A stretch of DNA of 64,000 nt from Bradyrhizobium arachidis (GTDB lineage Bacteria; Pseudomonadota; Alphaproteobacteria; Rhizobiales; Xanthobacteraceae). This document shows, piece by piece, positions 42,694 to 51,096 of this stretch. Made by a program: the position numbers and the translations under genes. The DNA lies in contig NZ_CP030050.1 of the NCBI RefSeq assembly GCF_015291705.1, positions 4,650,001 through 4,714,000 of the forward strand, in the 5' to 3' direction. Position 1 is the stretch's first letter. Every line of letters starts with the position of its first letter. The notes beneath the pieces were generated by a model. That model saw nothing but the letters and a program-made list of their open reading frames with translations. It ran no database searches and had not been told where the DNA came from.

Positions 42694-44131
42694 CACCGTG
42701 CCGGCCCGAAAGTCGGAACAGACCATCGTTCCCTTCAGGAAAGCAAATACCCGGCGCGGCGAGGAAATCGCGTTCCTGCCGGCGGCGCTGGAGATCACCG
42801 AGACACCGCCGTCGCCGATCGGCCGCGCCATCGCGATCGCCCTGATGCTTCTGGTCTGCGCGGCGCTGGCGTGGTCCGCCTGGGGCACGATCGACATCGT
42901 GGCGTCCGCGACCGGGAAGGTCGTGTCGAGCGGGCGCAGCAAGGTGGTCCAGCCGTTCGAGACCGGCGTGGTGCGTGCGATCCACGTGCAGGACGGGCAG
43001 GCGGTCAAATCCGGCGATGTGCTGATCGAGCTCGATCCAACCGTGAATGCCGCCGAGCGCGATCGCCTGCATGACGATCTCATGGCCGAGCGTCTCAATA
43101 TCGCGCGTCTCCGCGCCGCGCTGATGGCTGGCGAAGATGCCTCGGTCGATCTCGTTCCGCCCGCGGACGCCGACCCCGTGCTGGTCGCGACGCAGCGGCA
43201 GCTGCTCGCGAGCCAGGTCGGCGAGCATCGTGCCAAGCTCGCGGCGCTTGCGCGCCAGGAGGCGCAGAAGGACGCCGAGCATCAGACCATTGCGGCGACG
43301 ATCCACAAACTCGATGCGTTGCTCCCGGTCACGCAGCAACGCGTCGATATCCGCAAGACGCTGATGGAGAAGGAGATCGGCTCGAAGCTGACCTATTACG
43401 AGACGCTTCAGCTCCAGATCGAGCAGCAGGAGGAGCTTCGCGTCCAGAACAGCCGCTTGAAGGAAGCAGAGTCCGCGGTCGCCGCGATCCGCGAGACCCG
43501 CACGCAAGCCGTGGCCGAGTACAGGAAGAGCATCTCCGACGAGCTCGCCAAGAGCGAGCAGAAGGCCAATAGCGTTGCCCGCGACCTGATCAAGGCGGAG
43601 CAGCGGACCAGCTTGCAGCAACTGGCATCACCGGTTGACGGTGTCGTGCAGCAGCTTGCGGTCCACACCGTCGGCGGCGTGGTCACGCCGGCGCAATCGC
43701 TGCTGGTGATCGTGCCGTCGGATACGCGGCTCGAGGTCGAGGCGATGATCTCCAACCGCGACATCGGCTTCGTCGAGGCCGGGCAGGGCGCCGCGATCAA
43801 GATCGACACTTTCAACTTTACCCGCTACGGCCTGCTGGAAGGCCGCGTGCTGAGCGTCTCGCAGGACGCCATTATCCGCGACCGCCCGCCGGAGCGCGGC
43901 GACCGCGCGCTCGGGCAGCAGCATGACAGCAGCGAGCCCACCGGGCAGGAGCTCAGCTACAGCGCCCGCATCTCGCTCGATCGCACCCAGATGCAGGTGG
44001 ACGACCGCCTGGTCAGCCTGTCGCCGGGAATGGCCGTGACGGTGGAGATCCGGACCGGCTCACGCACCATACTCAGTTACCTTTTGTCGCCATTGCAGCG
44101 CTACCGGCATGAGATCATGCGAGAACGCTAG
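42680..44131 (+). CDS. HlyD-family type I secretion membrane-fusion protein
   Basis: 483 residues from ATG 42680, overlapping the ABC gene by 14 bases, which implies coupled translation. A cytoplasmic N-terminus of about 45 residues and one transmembrane helix (about 47-69) are followed by a lipoyl-like segment (VVQPFETGVVRAIHVQDGQAVKSGD), a long coiled coil (about 120-310) and a C-terminal beta domain with the family motif SRTILSYLLSPL near the end. It bridges the ABC exporter to TolC. Confidence 0.93.
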   Translation: MRSVSTVPARKSEQTIVPFRKANTRRGEEIAFLPAALEITETPPSPIGRAIAIALMLLVCAALAWSAWGTIDIVASATGKVVSSGRSKVVQPFETGVVRAIHVQDGQAVKSGDVLIELDPTVNAAERDRLHDDLMAERLNIARLRAALMAGEDASVDLVPPADADPVLVATQRQLLASQVGEHRAKLAALARQEAQKDAEHQTIAATIHKLDALLPVTQQRVDIRKTLMEKEIGSKLTYYETLQLQIEQQEELRVQNSRLKEAESAVAAIRETRTQAVAEYRKSISDELAKSEQKANSVARDLIKAEQRTSLQQLASPVDGVVQQLAVHTVGGVVTPAQSLLVIVPSDTRLEVEAMISNRDIGFVEAGQGAAIKIDTFNFTRYGLLEGRVLSVSQDAIIRDRPPERGDRALGQQHDSSEPTGQELSYSARISLDRTQMQVDDRLVSLSPGMAVTVEIRTGSRTILSYLLSPLQRYRHEIMRER

Positions 44132-44202
44132 GCCTTTCCGCTTAGCTAAGCCTATTCAATGGCTTCGGTACTGTGCATGGGGTTGTTTTGCGGACCTTGA
44201 AG

Positions 44203-46065
44203 TCAGGTGGCGGCCTCGTCGAACTGAGTGCTCGCCTCCAGCCACTGCTCCTCCGCCCGCGCCAGCGCGTCGGCGGCGTTGGCGCGCGCCTTCGAGAGTT
44301 GGGCGGCCTGCTTGGGATCGCGGGTGAAAATGTCGGGCAAAGCGAGGGCGGTGTCGATCTTGGCGATGATGTCGGTGACGCGCGCGATCTCTGCCTCGGC
44401 TTCGGCGATGCGCTTCTTCAACGAGCCGCGATTGTCCGACTTCGGACGCTGCGGCTTTTCACTCGGCGCATTGCGCTCGCGGGCCGGCTCTTCGGCATTG
44501 CGCGCGGACAGCACCAGGCGGCGGTACTCGTCGAGATCGCCGTCGTAATTGGTGACGGTGCGGTCGGCGACGATCCAGAGCCGGTCGGCGCAAGCCTCGA
44601 TCAGATAGCGGTCGTGCGAGACCATGATGACGGCACCGGGGAATTCGTTGATGGCTTCGGCCAGTGCTGCGCGGCTGTCGATGTCGAGATGGTTGGTCGG
44701 CTCGTCCAGGATGATCATGTTGGGGCCGAAAAAGGTCGCAAGGCCCAGCAGGAGGCGCGCCTTCTCGCCGCCCGACAATTTGCCGGCCTTGGTGTCGGCG
44801 GCCTTGCCGGAGAAGCCGATCGCGCCGGCGCGCGCCCGCACTTTTGCCTCGGGCGCATCACCCATCAGCTTGCGGACGTGGTCGTAGGCTGAGGCGTCTT
44901 CGTTCAATTCGTCGAGCTGGTGCTGCGCGAAATAGGCGATCGACAGCTTGTCGGCGCGCGTCACCTTGCCGGAGAAGGGCGCAAGGCGCCCGGCGAGCAA
45001 CTTTACAAGTGTCGACTTGCCGTTGCCGTTGGCGCCGAGCAGCGCGATGCGGTCGTCATTGTCGATGCGGAGCGTCACGCGGCCGAGCACCGGTGCTGCC
45101 GGGTCGTAACCGACGGAGGCGTTGTCGACGGCGATGATCGGCGGCGAGAGGATTTTCTCCGGTGCGGGAAAGCTGATCTCGCGCACGTCTTCGGTGACCA
45201 GCGCCGTGATCGGCTTCAGCCGCTCCAGCATCTTGACGCGGGACTGCGCCTGCCGGGCCTTCGAGGCCTTGGCCTTGAAGCGGTCGACGAAGGCTTGCAG
45301 GCGCGCGCGTTCGGCTTCCTGGCGCTTGACGGCCTTGGCATCCAGCAGCTCGCGCGCGGCGCGCTGCTCCTCGAAGGAGGAATAGGTGCCCTTGTAGAGC
45401 GTGAGCTTGCCGCGCTCCAAATGCAGGATCTGGTCGACCGAACTATCGAGCAGATCGCGGTCATGGCTGATCACGATCACCGTGCGCGGATAATGCGCGA
45501 GATGATCCTCCAGCCACAGCGTGCCTTCGAGGTCGAGATAGTTGGTGGGCTCGTCGAGCAGCAAGAGGTCAGGGGCGGCGAATAGCGTCGCGGCAAGGGC
45601 GACGCGCATGCGCCAGCCGCCGGAGAATTCGGCGCAGGGACGCAGCTGGTCGGCGGCGGAGAAGCCGAGGCCGGAGAGGATCGCGGCCGCGCGTGCGGGC
45701 GCCGAATGCGCGTCGATATCGACGAGCCGGGTCTGGATCTCGGCGATGCGGTGCGGATCGGTTGCGCTTTCGGCTTCGTGAAGCAGCGCGTCGCGTTCGA
45801 GATCGGCCTTGAGCACGACGGAGATCAGGCTCTCCGGGCCGTTCGGGGCTTCCTGCGCGAGGCTGCCCACACGCCAGCGCGGCGGCAGGGTCACGGTACC
45901 GTGCTCGGCTGCGAGCTCGCCGCGGATCACCTTGAACAGGGTCGACTTGCCGGTGCCGTTGCGTCCGACCATGCCGACGCGTGAGCCCGGCGTGATCTGC
46001 ACGGAACTCTGGTCAATCAGAAGGCGTCCGGCGAGGCGGATGGAGAGGTCGGTGATGGAAAGCAT
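44203..46065 (-). CDS. ABC-F family ATPase (YheS/Uup-like)
   Basis: 620 residues with two nucleotide-binding domains and no membrane helices. Walker A motifs GRNGTGKST and GANGNGKST; signature regions FSGGWRMRVALA and LSGGEKARLLLG; Walker B LLLLDEPTNYLD and IILDEPTNHLD. A linker of about 80 residues separates the domains, and a C-terminal coiled coil (about 540-620) is present. ABC-F proteins act on the ribosome E site. Its 3' end is duplicated in decayed form at 37274-37390. Confidence 0.93.
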   Translation of the reverse strand: MLSITDLSIRLAGRLLIDQSSVQITPGSRVGMVGRNGTGKSTLFKVIRGELAAEHGTVTLPPRWRVGSLAQEAPNGPESLISVVLKADLERDALLHEAESATDPHRIAEIQTRLVDIDAHSAPARAAAILSGLGFSAADQLRPCAEFSGGWRMRVALAATLFAAPDLLLLDEPTNYLDLEGTLWLEDHLAHYPRTVIVISHDRDLLDSSVDQILHLERGKLTLYKGTYSSFEEQRAARELLDAKAVKRQEAERARLQAFVDRFKAKASKARQAQSRVKMLERLKPITALVTEDVREISFPAPEKILSPPIIAVDNASVGYDPAAPVLGRVTLRIDNDDRIALLGANGNGKSTLVKLLAGRLAPFSGKVTRADKLSIAYFAQHQLDELNEDASAYDHVRKLMGDAPEAKVRARAGAIGFSGKAADTKAGKLSGGEKARLLLGLATFFGPNMIILDEPTNHLDIDSRAALAEAINEFPGAVIMVSHDRYLIEACADRLWIVADRTVTNYDGDLDEYRRLVLSARNAEEPARERNAPSEKPQRPKSDNRGSLKKRIAEAEAEIARVTDIIAKIDTALALPDIFTRDPKQAAQLSKARANAADALARAEEQWLEASTQFDEAAT

Positions 46066-46135
46066 GCGGCCTTGTCACCGCAAGGCGCCTCGAACGCAAC
46101 CCGTTTTTCCGTGACCTCAAGCGCTCCGAATCAAA

Positions 46136-46309
46136 TCAATGCGGATCGCGGTCGCGCCGCCTCAGCTCGTCGAGGAGATGCTCGAGATGCGTCGGCAGCC
46201 GCGGTTCGGGGCGGATGCTCTGCTGGAGCCGTTCGCCCACGGCATCGCAAATCGAGCGGCTGGTGCGCCGGTCGATCTGTTCGCTGTCATTGGCAGAAGG
46301 CCCAGCCAT
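46136..46309 (-). CDS. Small NepR-like protein, 57 aa
   Basis: 57 residues from ATG 46309 to TGA 46136. The C-terminal half (AVGERLQQSIRPEPRLPTHL followed by a Leu-rich helix) resembles the pattern of NepR anti-sigma factors: a Gly-x-x-Leu helix, E/P-x-L/P-P linker, then a second Leu-rich helix. The usual Tyr of the first helix is absent. No ECF sigma or PhyR gene is adjacent, so a NepR role is speculative. It lies 70 bases upstream of the ABC-F gene on the same strand. Confidence 0.55.
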   Translation of the reverse strand: MAGPSANDSEQIDRRTSRSICDAVGERLQQSIRPEPRLPTHLEHLLDELRRRDRDPH

Positions 46310-46443
46310 CGCAGAGGTTCCGTGTTCTCAAAGTAAAGACACGGTACCAAGTCCTTGGCCCCCCAAATTGTTTCGCTGGCCGTGGGGAATGCCCGGCATT
46401 CTAGTAAAAATTGTATGAATGCGCACGCTATCCGATCAATACA

Positions 46444-46475
46444 AAGCCCCGGCGCAGGGGGGGACGCCGGGGCTT
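46444..46475 (-). terminator. Terminator of the small secreted His/Gly protein gene
   Basis: AAGCCCCGGCG (46444-46454) and CGCCGGGGCTT (46465-46475) form a perfect 11-bp stem with a 10-base loop. On the minus strand it runs into TTTGTATTG. It lies about 80 bases after the stop of the 46556-46810 gene. Confidence 0.65.
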
Positions 46476-46480
46476 CGCTT

Positions 46481-46526
46481 GGAAGGTACCCTGGGGGGAA
46501 GGTACCTAGGGGGAAGGTGCTTGGGG
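46481..46526. repeat. Three tandem 15-16-bp repeats
   Basis: GGAAGGTACCCTGGGG, GGAAGGTACCTAGGG and GGAAGGTGCTTGGGG follow each other without gaps (46481-46496, 46497-46511, 46512-46526). They lie in the 3' untranslated part of the small secreted protein gene, between its stop and the terminator. Function unknown. Confidence 0.7.
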
Positions 46527-46555
46527 CTTTACTTGGGCTTAAGGTGCTGTCGGGC

Positions 46556-46810
46556 TCAGTAGCAGCGGTTGATCAGTCGCCAGCGGGGTCCCCAGGGGGT
46601 CGGGACCAGCCGGCGCACGTAGCAGCCGCCATAACCGTAAGAGACGGGGGCATAGAAGCGCGGGCCGCCCCAGCCGTAGCCGTGGTGCCAGCCGCCACCA
46701 CCGCCGTGCCAGCCCCAGCCGCCATGCCAGTGAGCGGAGGCGGAGGTCGGTGCCAGCGCGGCACCCAGCGCGACCGCAGCGACGGCGGCAAGCGAAAGTT
46801 TCCTCAACAT
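46556..46810 (-). CDS. Small secreted Gly/His/Trp-rich protein
   Basis: 84 residues from ATG 46810, behind GAGGAGA. A signal peptide (about 1-26, ending SASA) precedes a HWHGGWGWHGGGGGWHHG stretch and a C-terminal region with two Cys (GGCYVRRL...LINRCY). His-rich composition suggests metal binding, but this is inference. Confidence 0.7.
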   Translation of the reverse strand: MLRKLSLAAVAAVALGAALAPTSASAHWHGGWGWHGGGGGWHHGYGWGGPRFYAPVSYGYGGCYVRRLVPTPWGPRWRLINRCY

Positions 46811-47137
46811 GGTGATCTCCTCAAAGACTGCCGGCGCGGGGCTATCGCGTCGATGAAAGGGCCGCCGAAACGGTCTGCCAAATGATCGGCTTTGGGATCA
46901 GGCTTCGGTTTCGATAGGCCCGACCTTACGCCGGTGAAGCTGAACCCAATCCTGACGGGGGTTTCAGATTGGGTTCATCTGGGTGAAATTGTTGTAATCC
47001 ATGCTTAAATCCTGGGGACCCGGCCCTGCGGCGAAGCGCCTGTGCGGCCGTTCGGGCGGTCGCTTGCCGTAACGCGAAGGCGCCGATATAAGCCCCGCAA
47101 CTCGAAAACCACCGCTTTCTCCTTCAAGGACAAGATT
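46811..47137. promoter_or_regulatory. Divergent gap upstream of ndk with an 11-bp inverted repeat
   Basis: No gene is supported in these 327 bases. TGAACCCAATC (46941-46951) and GATTGGGTTCA (46967-46977) are perfect inverted copies 15 bases apart. They could be an operator or, if transcribed, a hairpin in the ndk leader or the small-protein promoter. Confidence 0.5.
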
Positions 47138-47560
47138 ATGGCCACCGAACGCACTTTCTCGATCATCAAGCCCGATGCGACCGCGCGTAACCTGACCGGT
47201 GCGGTCAACGCCGTGATCGAGAAGGCGGGCCTGCGCATCGTCGCGCAGAAGCGCATCCGCATGACCAAGGAACAGGCCGAGACCTTCTATGCCGTCCACA
47301 AGGCCCGCCCGTTCTTCGGCGAGCTCGTCGAATTCATGACCTCGGGCCCGGTGGTCGTGCAGGTGCTGGAAGGCGAGAACGCGATCGCCAAGTACCGCGA
47401 CGCGATGGGTGCGACGGATCCGTCCAAGGCCGCCGACGGCACCATCCGCAAGCTCTACGCAAAGTCGATCGGCGAGAACTCGGCCCACGGCTCGGACGCC
47501 GCGGAGACCGCCGCGATCGAGATCGCGCAGTTCTTCTCGGGCAACGAGATCGTCGGCTGA
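47138..47560 (+). CDS. ndk: Nucleoside diphosphate kinase
   Basis: 140 residues. It moves the gamma phosphate between nucleoside di- and triphosphates through a phosphohistidine. The catalytic H117 is in [10 protein letters not shown]; the N-terminal TFSIIKPDA is typical. ATG 47138 follows AAGGA. The next gene starts 47 bases after its stop. Confidence 0.97.
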   Translation: MATERTFSIIKPDATARNLTGAVNAVIEKAGLRIVAQKRIRMTKEQAETFYAVHKARPFFGELVEFMTSGPVVVQVLEGENAIAKYRDAMGATDPSKAADGTIRKLYAKSIGENSAHGSDAAETAAIEIAQFFSGNEIVG

Positions 47561-47607
47561 TCTCTCGGCTGACGCGTTAACAAGGCGACGGGGCGAAAGG
47601 ACGTATT

Positions 47608-48468
47608 GTGAACTGGCTCTGGCAGATCTTCGATCCCGCTACGATCGGGGCATTCTTCACCCAGTTCCGCAATGAGATGGCCGAACCGACCTTCTGGATT
47701 GCGGTCGGCAAGATCATCTGGATCAACATCCTGCTCTCCGGCGACAACGCGCTGGTGATTGCGCTCGCCTGCCGCGGCCTGAAGCCGCGGCACCGGCTCT
47801 GGGGCATGATCCTCGGCGCCGGCGCGGCCGTGCTGCTGCGAATCATCTTCACCGGCATCGTCGCCAGCCTGATGGAGCTGCCCTATCTCAAGCTCGTCGG
47901 CGGTCTCGCGCTGATCGTGATCGCGGCCAAGCTGCTGGTGCCTGAAAACGAGGACGAGGAGGGCGTCGAGTCCGCCTCGCATCTGTGGCAGGCCGTGCAG
48001 ATCGTCGTCGTCGCCGACATCGTCATGAGCCTCGACAACGTCATTGCGGTCGCGGCGGCGGCCAATGGCAGCGTGCCGCTGCTGATCCTCGGCCTTGCCA
48101 TCAGCGTTCCCCTGATCGTCGCCGGTGCGGCGCTGATCATGGCGCTGCTGGCTAAGCTGCCGGTGCTGGTGTGGGCTGGTGCTGCGCTGCTCGGCTGGAT
48201 CGCGGGCGAGGTGATCGCGACCGATCCCGGCGTCGCGCCCAGGCTGCACACGCTGTTCGAGGGGCCGCTCGGCGCCTCCCTGGACAAGATGCTCACCGGC
48301 ATGCGCATCCCGCTGCAATTCGGCCATGGCGGAAGTGGCGGCGAGTATCTCTGCGCAGCGCTCGGCGTCGTCGTCGTGCTGGTCGTCGGCACCATCTGGC
48401 GCCGGCGCAGCCTCGGCCAGGCCGCGCTCGAATCCTCCGAGCGCCACGCCAAGGCGTCGGCTGAATAA
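47608..48468 (+). CDS. TerC/YjbE-family integral membrane protein
   Basis: 286 residues with a GTG start at 47608. About seven to eight transmembrane helices; the conserved acidic motifs LLSGDNALVIAL and VMSLDNVIAVAAAA, one in each half, are those of TerC proteins proposed to handle Mn2+ or other metals. A glycine-rich loop (about 250) precedes the last helix. The substrate here is not known. Confidence 0.88.
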   Translation: MNWLWQIFDPATIGAFFTQFRNEMAEPTFWIAVGKIIWINILLSGDNALVIALACRGLKPRHRLWGMILGAGAAVLLRIIFTGIVASLMELPYLKLVGGLALIVIAAKLLVPENEDEEGVESASHLWQAVQIVVVADIVMSLDNVIAVAAAANGSVPLLILGLAISVPLIVAGAALIMALLAKLPVLVWAGAALLGWIAGEVIATDPGVAPRLHTLFEGPLGASLDKMLTGMRIPLQFGHGGSGGEYLCAALGVVVVLVVGTIWRRRSLGQAALESSERHAKASAE

Positions 48469-48621
48469 TCCCCCAAGCGTAGTTGCGTGATCGGTTTTGC
48501 CGGCTCACGCGCCGGCGAGCACCGCAGCTCCCCGCGAACTCTCCCGTCAAGCAGTCTCGCGTGACGCGCTTCGACATGTCGCAGCGTGAATCACAATGTT
48601 CGCAACCTCCGGGCGATCTAG

Positions 48622-48641
48622 AGTTTATCTCATTATAAACT
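48622..48641. promoter_or_regulatory. Inverted repeat upstream of the siderophore receptor gene
   Basis: AGTTTAT-CTCATT-ATAAACT has perfect 7-bp arms and lies 66 bases before the receptor start, in an A+T-rich patch suited to a promoter. Iron-responsive control (Irr, Fur or RirA type) is plausible from the gene's role, but the sequence does not match an operator I can name. The rest of 48469-48706 shows no gene. Confidence 0.5.
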
Positions 48642-48706
48642 GCTGAAACTAAAGGCCACTTTCGTTGACTCGATAATGCTGCCCGCGGCACGTCGCTCCG
48701 TCGTTC

Positions 48707-51073
48707 ATGTTCATGAAATCGGAAGCTGGTGCGATGCCGTCGCGAGTCATTTGCCGTCCCGTTGCTGTTCTTGCGTCCACCGCCACGACGCTTCCCAGAT
48801 TCTCCAGATCGACAGCCTTCACGGGCTCCATCGCCGCCATCGCCTTGTTCACTGCCGGCCTGCCGCAGCACGTCAACGCGCAGGGCGCGGCGCCCGCGGC
48901 GGAGCGCGAGACCGCGCTACCGGCGGTGACCGTTGTCGGCGATGCGCCGAAGCAGCGCGCGCGTCCCCGCTCCAATCCGGGCCGGACGGCGGCCCGCGCC
49001 GGATCGCGTGCAACGGAGCGGCCAGCGGTTCAAGCGGAAGGAAATCCCGCCGCGCCGAAACCGGGCGCACTCCCGCAGCCCTACGCGGGCGGGCAGGTCG
49101 CCCGCGGGGGCCAGGTCGGTCTGCTCGGCAATAAGGACTTCATGGATACGCCGTTCAACATCACGAGTTACACCGCCAAGAAGATCGAGGATCAACAGGC
49201 CACGACGGTCGCCGACGTCGTCAGCAACGACCCCTCGGTTCGCTTCACGGGGCAGACCGGCGGCATTCTCGACTCCTTCTTCATCCGCGGATTTCCTATC
49301 GGCGAGGGCAATGTCGGAGAAATAGCCTTCAACGGCGTCTTTGGTGTCGCGCCGAACTACCGCGTGTTCACCGACTACGTCGAACGGATCGAGATCATCA
49401 AGGGGCCGACCGCACTGCTGTACGGCATGGCCCCAAACAGCAGCGTCGGCGGCACCATCAACATCGTTCCGAAGCGTGCCGGGGATGTCGATCTCACGCG
49501 CGTGACGACTGACTACGCGACGAGCTCGCAGTTCGGTACCCATCTCGACGTCAGCCGCCGGTTCGGCGAGAACCGCGAATTCGGCATTCGCGTCAACGGC
49601 AGCTATCACAATGGCGATACGCCGCTCGACAATCAGAGCCGGGAGGCACATGTCGGCTCCGCGGCGTTCGACTATCGCGGTGAGAGATTCAGGGCGTCGC
49701 TCGACTTCATCGATCAGGAGGAAAAGTTCGACGCGCCCACCAGGCCGTTTCTGGTCGCAACAGGCGTCGCCGTCCCGACCGCGCCAGTTGGCAGGCGCAA
49801 TGTCACGCAGGCCTGGGAATGGGCCAAGGTTCATGACAACTCGCTGCTGGCGCGGGCCGAATACGACGTGACGGATTCCGTGACGGTGTTCGCCGATGGC
49901 GGTGGCGGCCGGACCCAGGTCGATCGCTTGTTCGGCACGCCGACGATCCTGAACGCGGCCGGCAACACCACGTCGACACCGGGGCACTTCAAATTCGACA
50001 TCGACAGGGACGTGGCCGACGCCGGTGTGCGGGCCCGGTTCGACACCGCCGCGATCAGTCACGCCGTGACTTTCCAGGGGAGCTATTACACAGACCAGAT
50101 CGGACGGGGCTCTGTGTCCGGGACGCCGGTGCTGTCCAATATCTATGCGCCGATCGCCCGTCCCGAGCAGCTCGTTCCAGCGCCCGCGACCGTTCCGAAG
50201 CTGTCGGACACCGAATTGACCGGCCTTGCGCTGGCAGACACGTTGTCAGTTTTCCAGGAGCGTCTTCAGCTGACCGTTGGCGTGCGGCAGCAGGGCGTCA
50301 AGTCGAACAATTACAACACCACGACAGGCGCCGTCACCGCCTCCTACGATCAGACGGCGTTCACGCCGATGGTCGGCGTCGTCGTCAAGCCCTGGAGCAA
50401 CGTTTCGCTCTACGCCAACTACATCGAAGGGCTGAGCAAAGGCGACATCGCACCGACGACGGCGAGCAATTCCGGAGAGGTTCTGACGCCTTATTTCAGC
50501 AAGCAGAAGGAAGCAGGCGTCAAGATCGATTTCGGCATGCTGGCCACCACGATCAGCCTGTTCGAGATCACCAAGCCGTCGGGACAGCTCGGCGTCGACA
50601 AGGTCTTCCGTGCCGACGCCGAGCAGCGTAATCGCGGCCTGGAATTGACCGTGTTCGGAGAGGTGCAGCCGGGCATTCGAGTTCTTGGCGGCGTGACGCT
50701 GATCGACCCCGAACTGACCAAGACGAGCACGCCGGCCAATCTCGGCAAGACGCCGATCGGTGTGCCGCAGGTGCAAGCGAACCTGTCTGCTGAATGGGAT
50801 ACGCCGTTCGCGCCTGGTCTGACGCTGGTCGCAAACACCGTCTATACCGGATACCAGTATCTCGATGCGGCGAATGCGCAGGTCGTTCCGGCCTGGACGA
50901 GGCTCGACCTTGGTGCCCGCTACACCACGCGCATCAACAACCGGCCGGTGACGCTCCGGGCCCTGGTCCAGAACGTGTTCGACACCAACTACTGGGCCGG
51001 CGTTGCGAGCTTCTCCGCGGTGTCGCAGGGTAATCCGCGAACCCTGCTCCTGTCGCTGTCGACCGATTTCTGA
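48707..51073 (+). CDS. TonB-dependent siderophore receptor
   Basis: 788 residues from ATG 48707 (ATGs at 48713 and 48734 are also possible; a long signal region ends near residue 58, VNAQG). The TonB box is around LPAVTVVGD. After a Pro/Arg-rich linker, the plug domain contains TTVADVVSNDPSVR, SFFIRGF and ERIEIIKGPTALLYG, all typical of ferric-siderophore receptors of the FpvA/FhuE kind. The barrel ends in LLLSLSTDF with the terminal Phe needed for assembly. It imports a ferric siderophore using TonB-ExbBD encoded elsewhere. Confidence 0.93.
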   Translation: MFMKSEAGAMPSRVICRPVAVLASTATTLPRFSRSTAFTGSIAAIALFTAGLPQHVNAQGAAPAAERETALPAVTVVGDAPKQRARPRSNPGRTAARAGSRATERPAVQAEGNPAAPKPGALPQPYAGGQVARGGQVGLLGNKDFMDTPFNITSYTAKKIEDQQATTVADVVSNDPSVRFTGQTGGILDSFFIRGFPIGEGNVGEIAFNGVFGVAPNYRVFTDYVERIEIIKGPTALLYGMAPNSSVGGTINIVPKRAGDVDLTRVTTDYATSSQFGTHLDVSRRFGENREFGIRVNGSYHNGDTPLDNQSREAHVGSAAFDYRGERFRASLDFIDQEEKFDAPTRPFLVATGVAVPTAPVGRRNVTQAWEWAKVHDNSLLARAEYDVTDSVTVFADGGGGRTQVDRLFGTPTILNAAGNTTSTPGHFKFDIDRDVADAGVRARFDTAAISHAVTFQGSYYTDQIGRGSVSGTPVLSNIYAPIARPEQLVPAPATVPKLSDTELTGLALADTLSVFQERLQLTVGVRQQGVKSNNYNTTTGAVTASYDQTAFTPMVGVVVKPWSNVSLYANYIEGLSKGDIAPTTASNSGEVLTPYFSKQKEAGVKIDFGMLATTISLFEITKPSGQLGVDKVFRADAEQRNRGLELTVFGEVQPGIRVLGGVTLIDPELTKTSTPANLGKTPIGVPQVQANLSAEWDTPFAPGLTLVANTVYTGYQYLDAANAQVVPAWTRLDLGARYTTRINNRPVTLRALVQNVFDTNYWAGVASFSAVSQGNPRTLLLSLSTDF

Positions 51074-51096
51074 GCCGGCTCGGCTTGACGCGTGCA

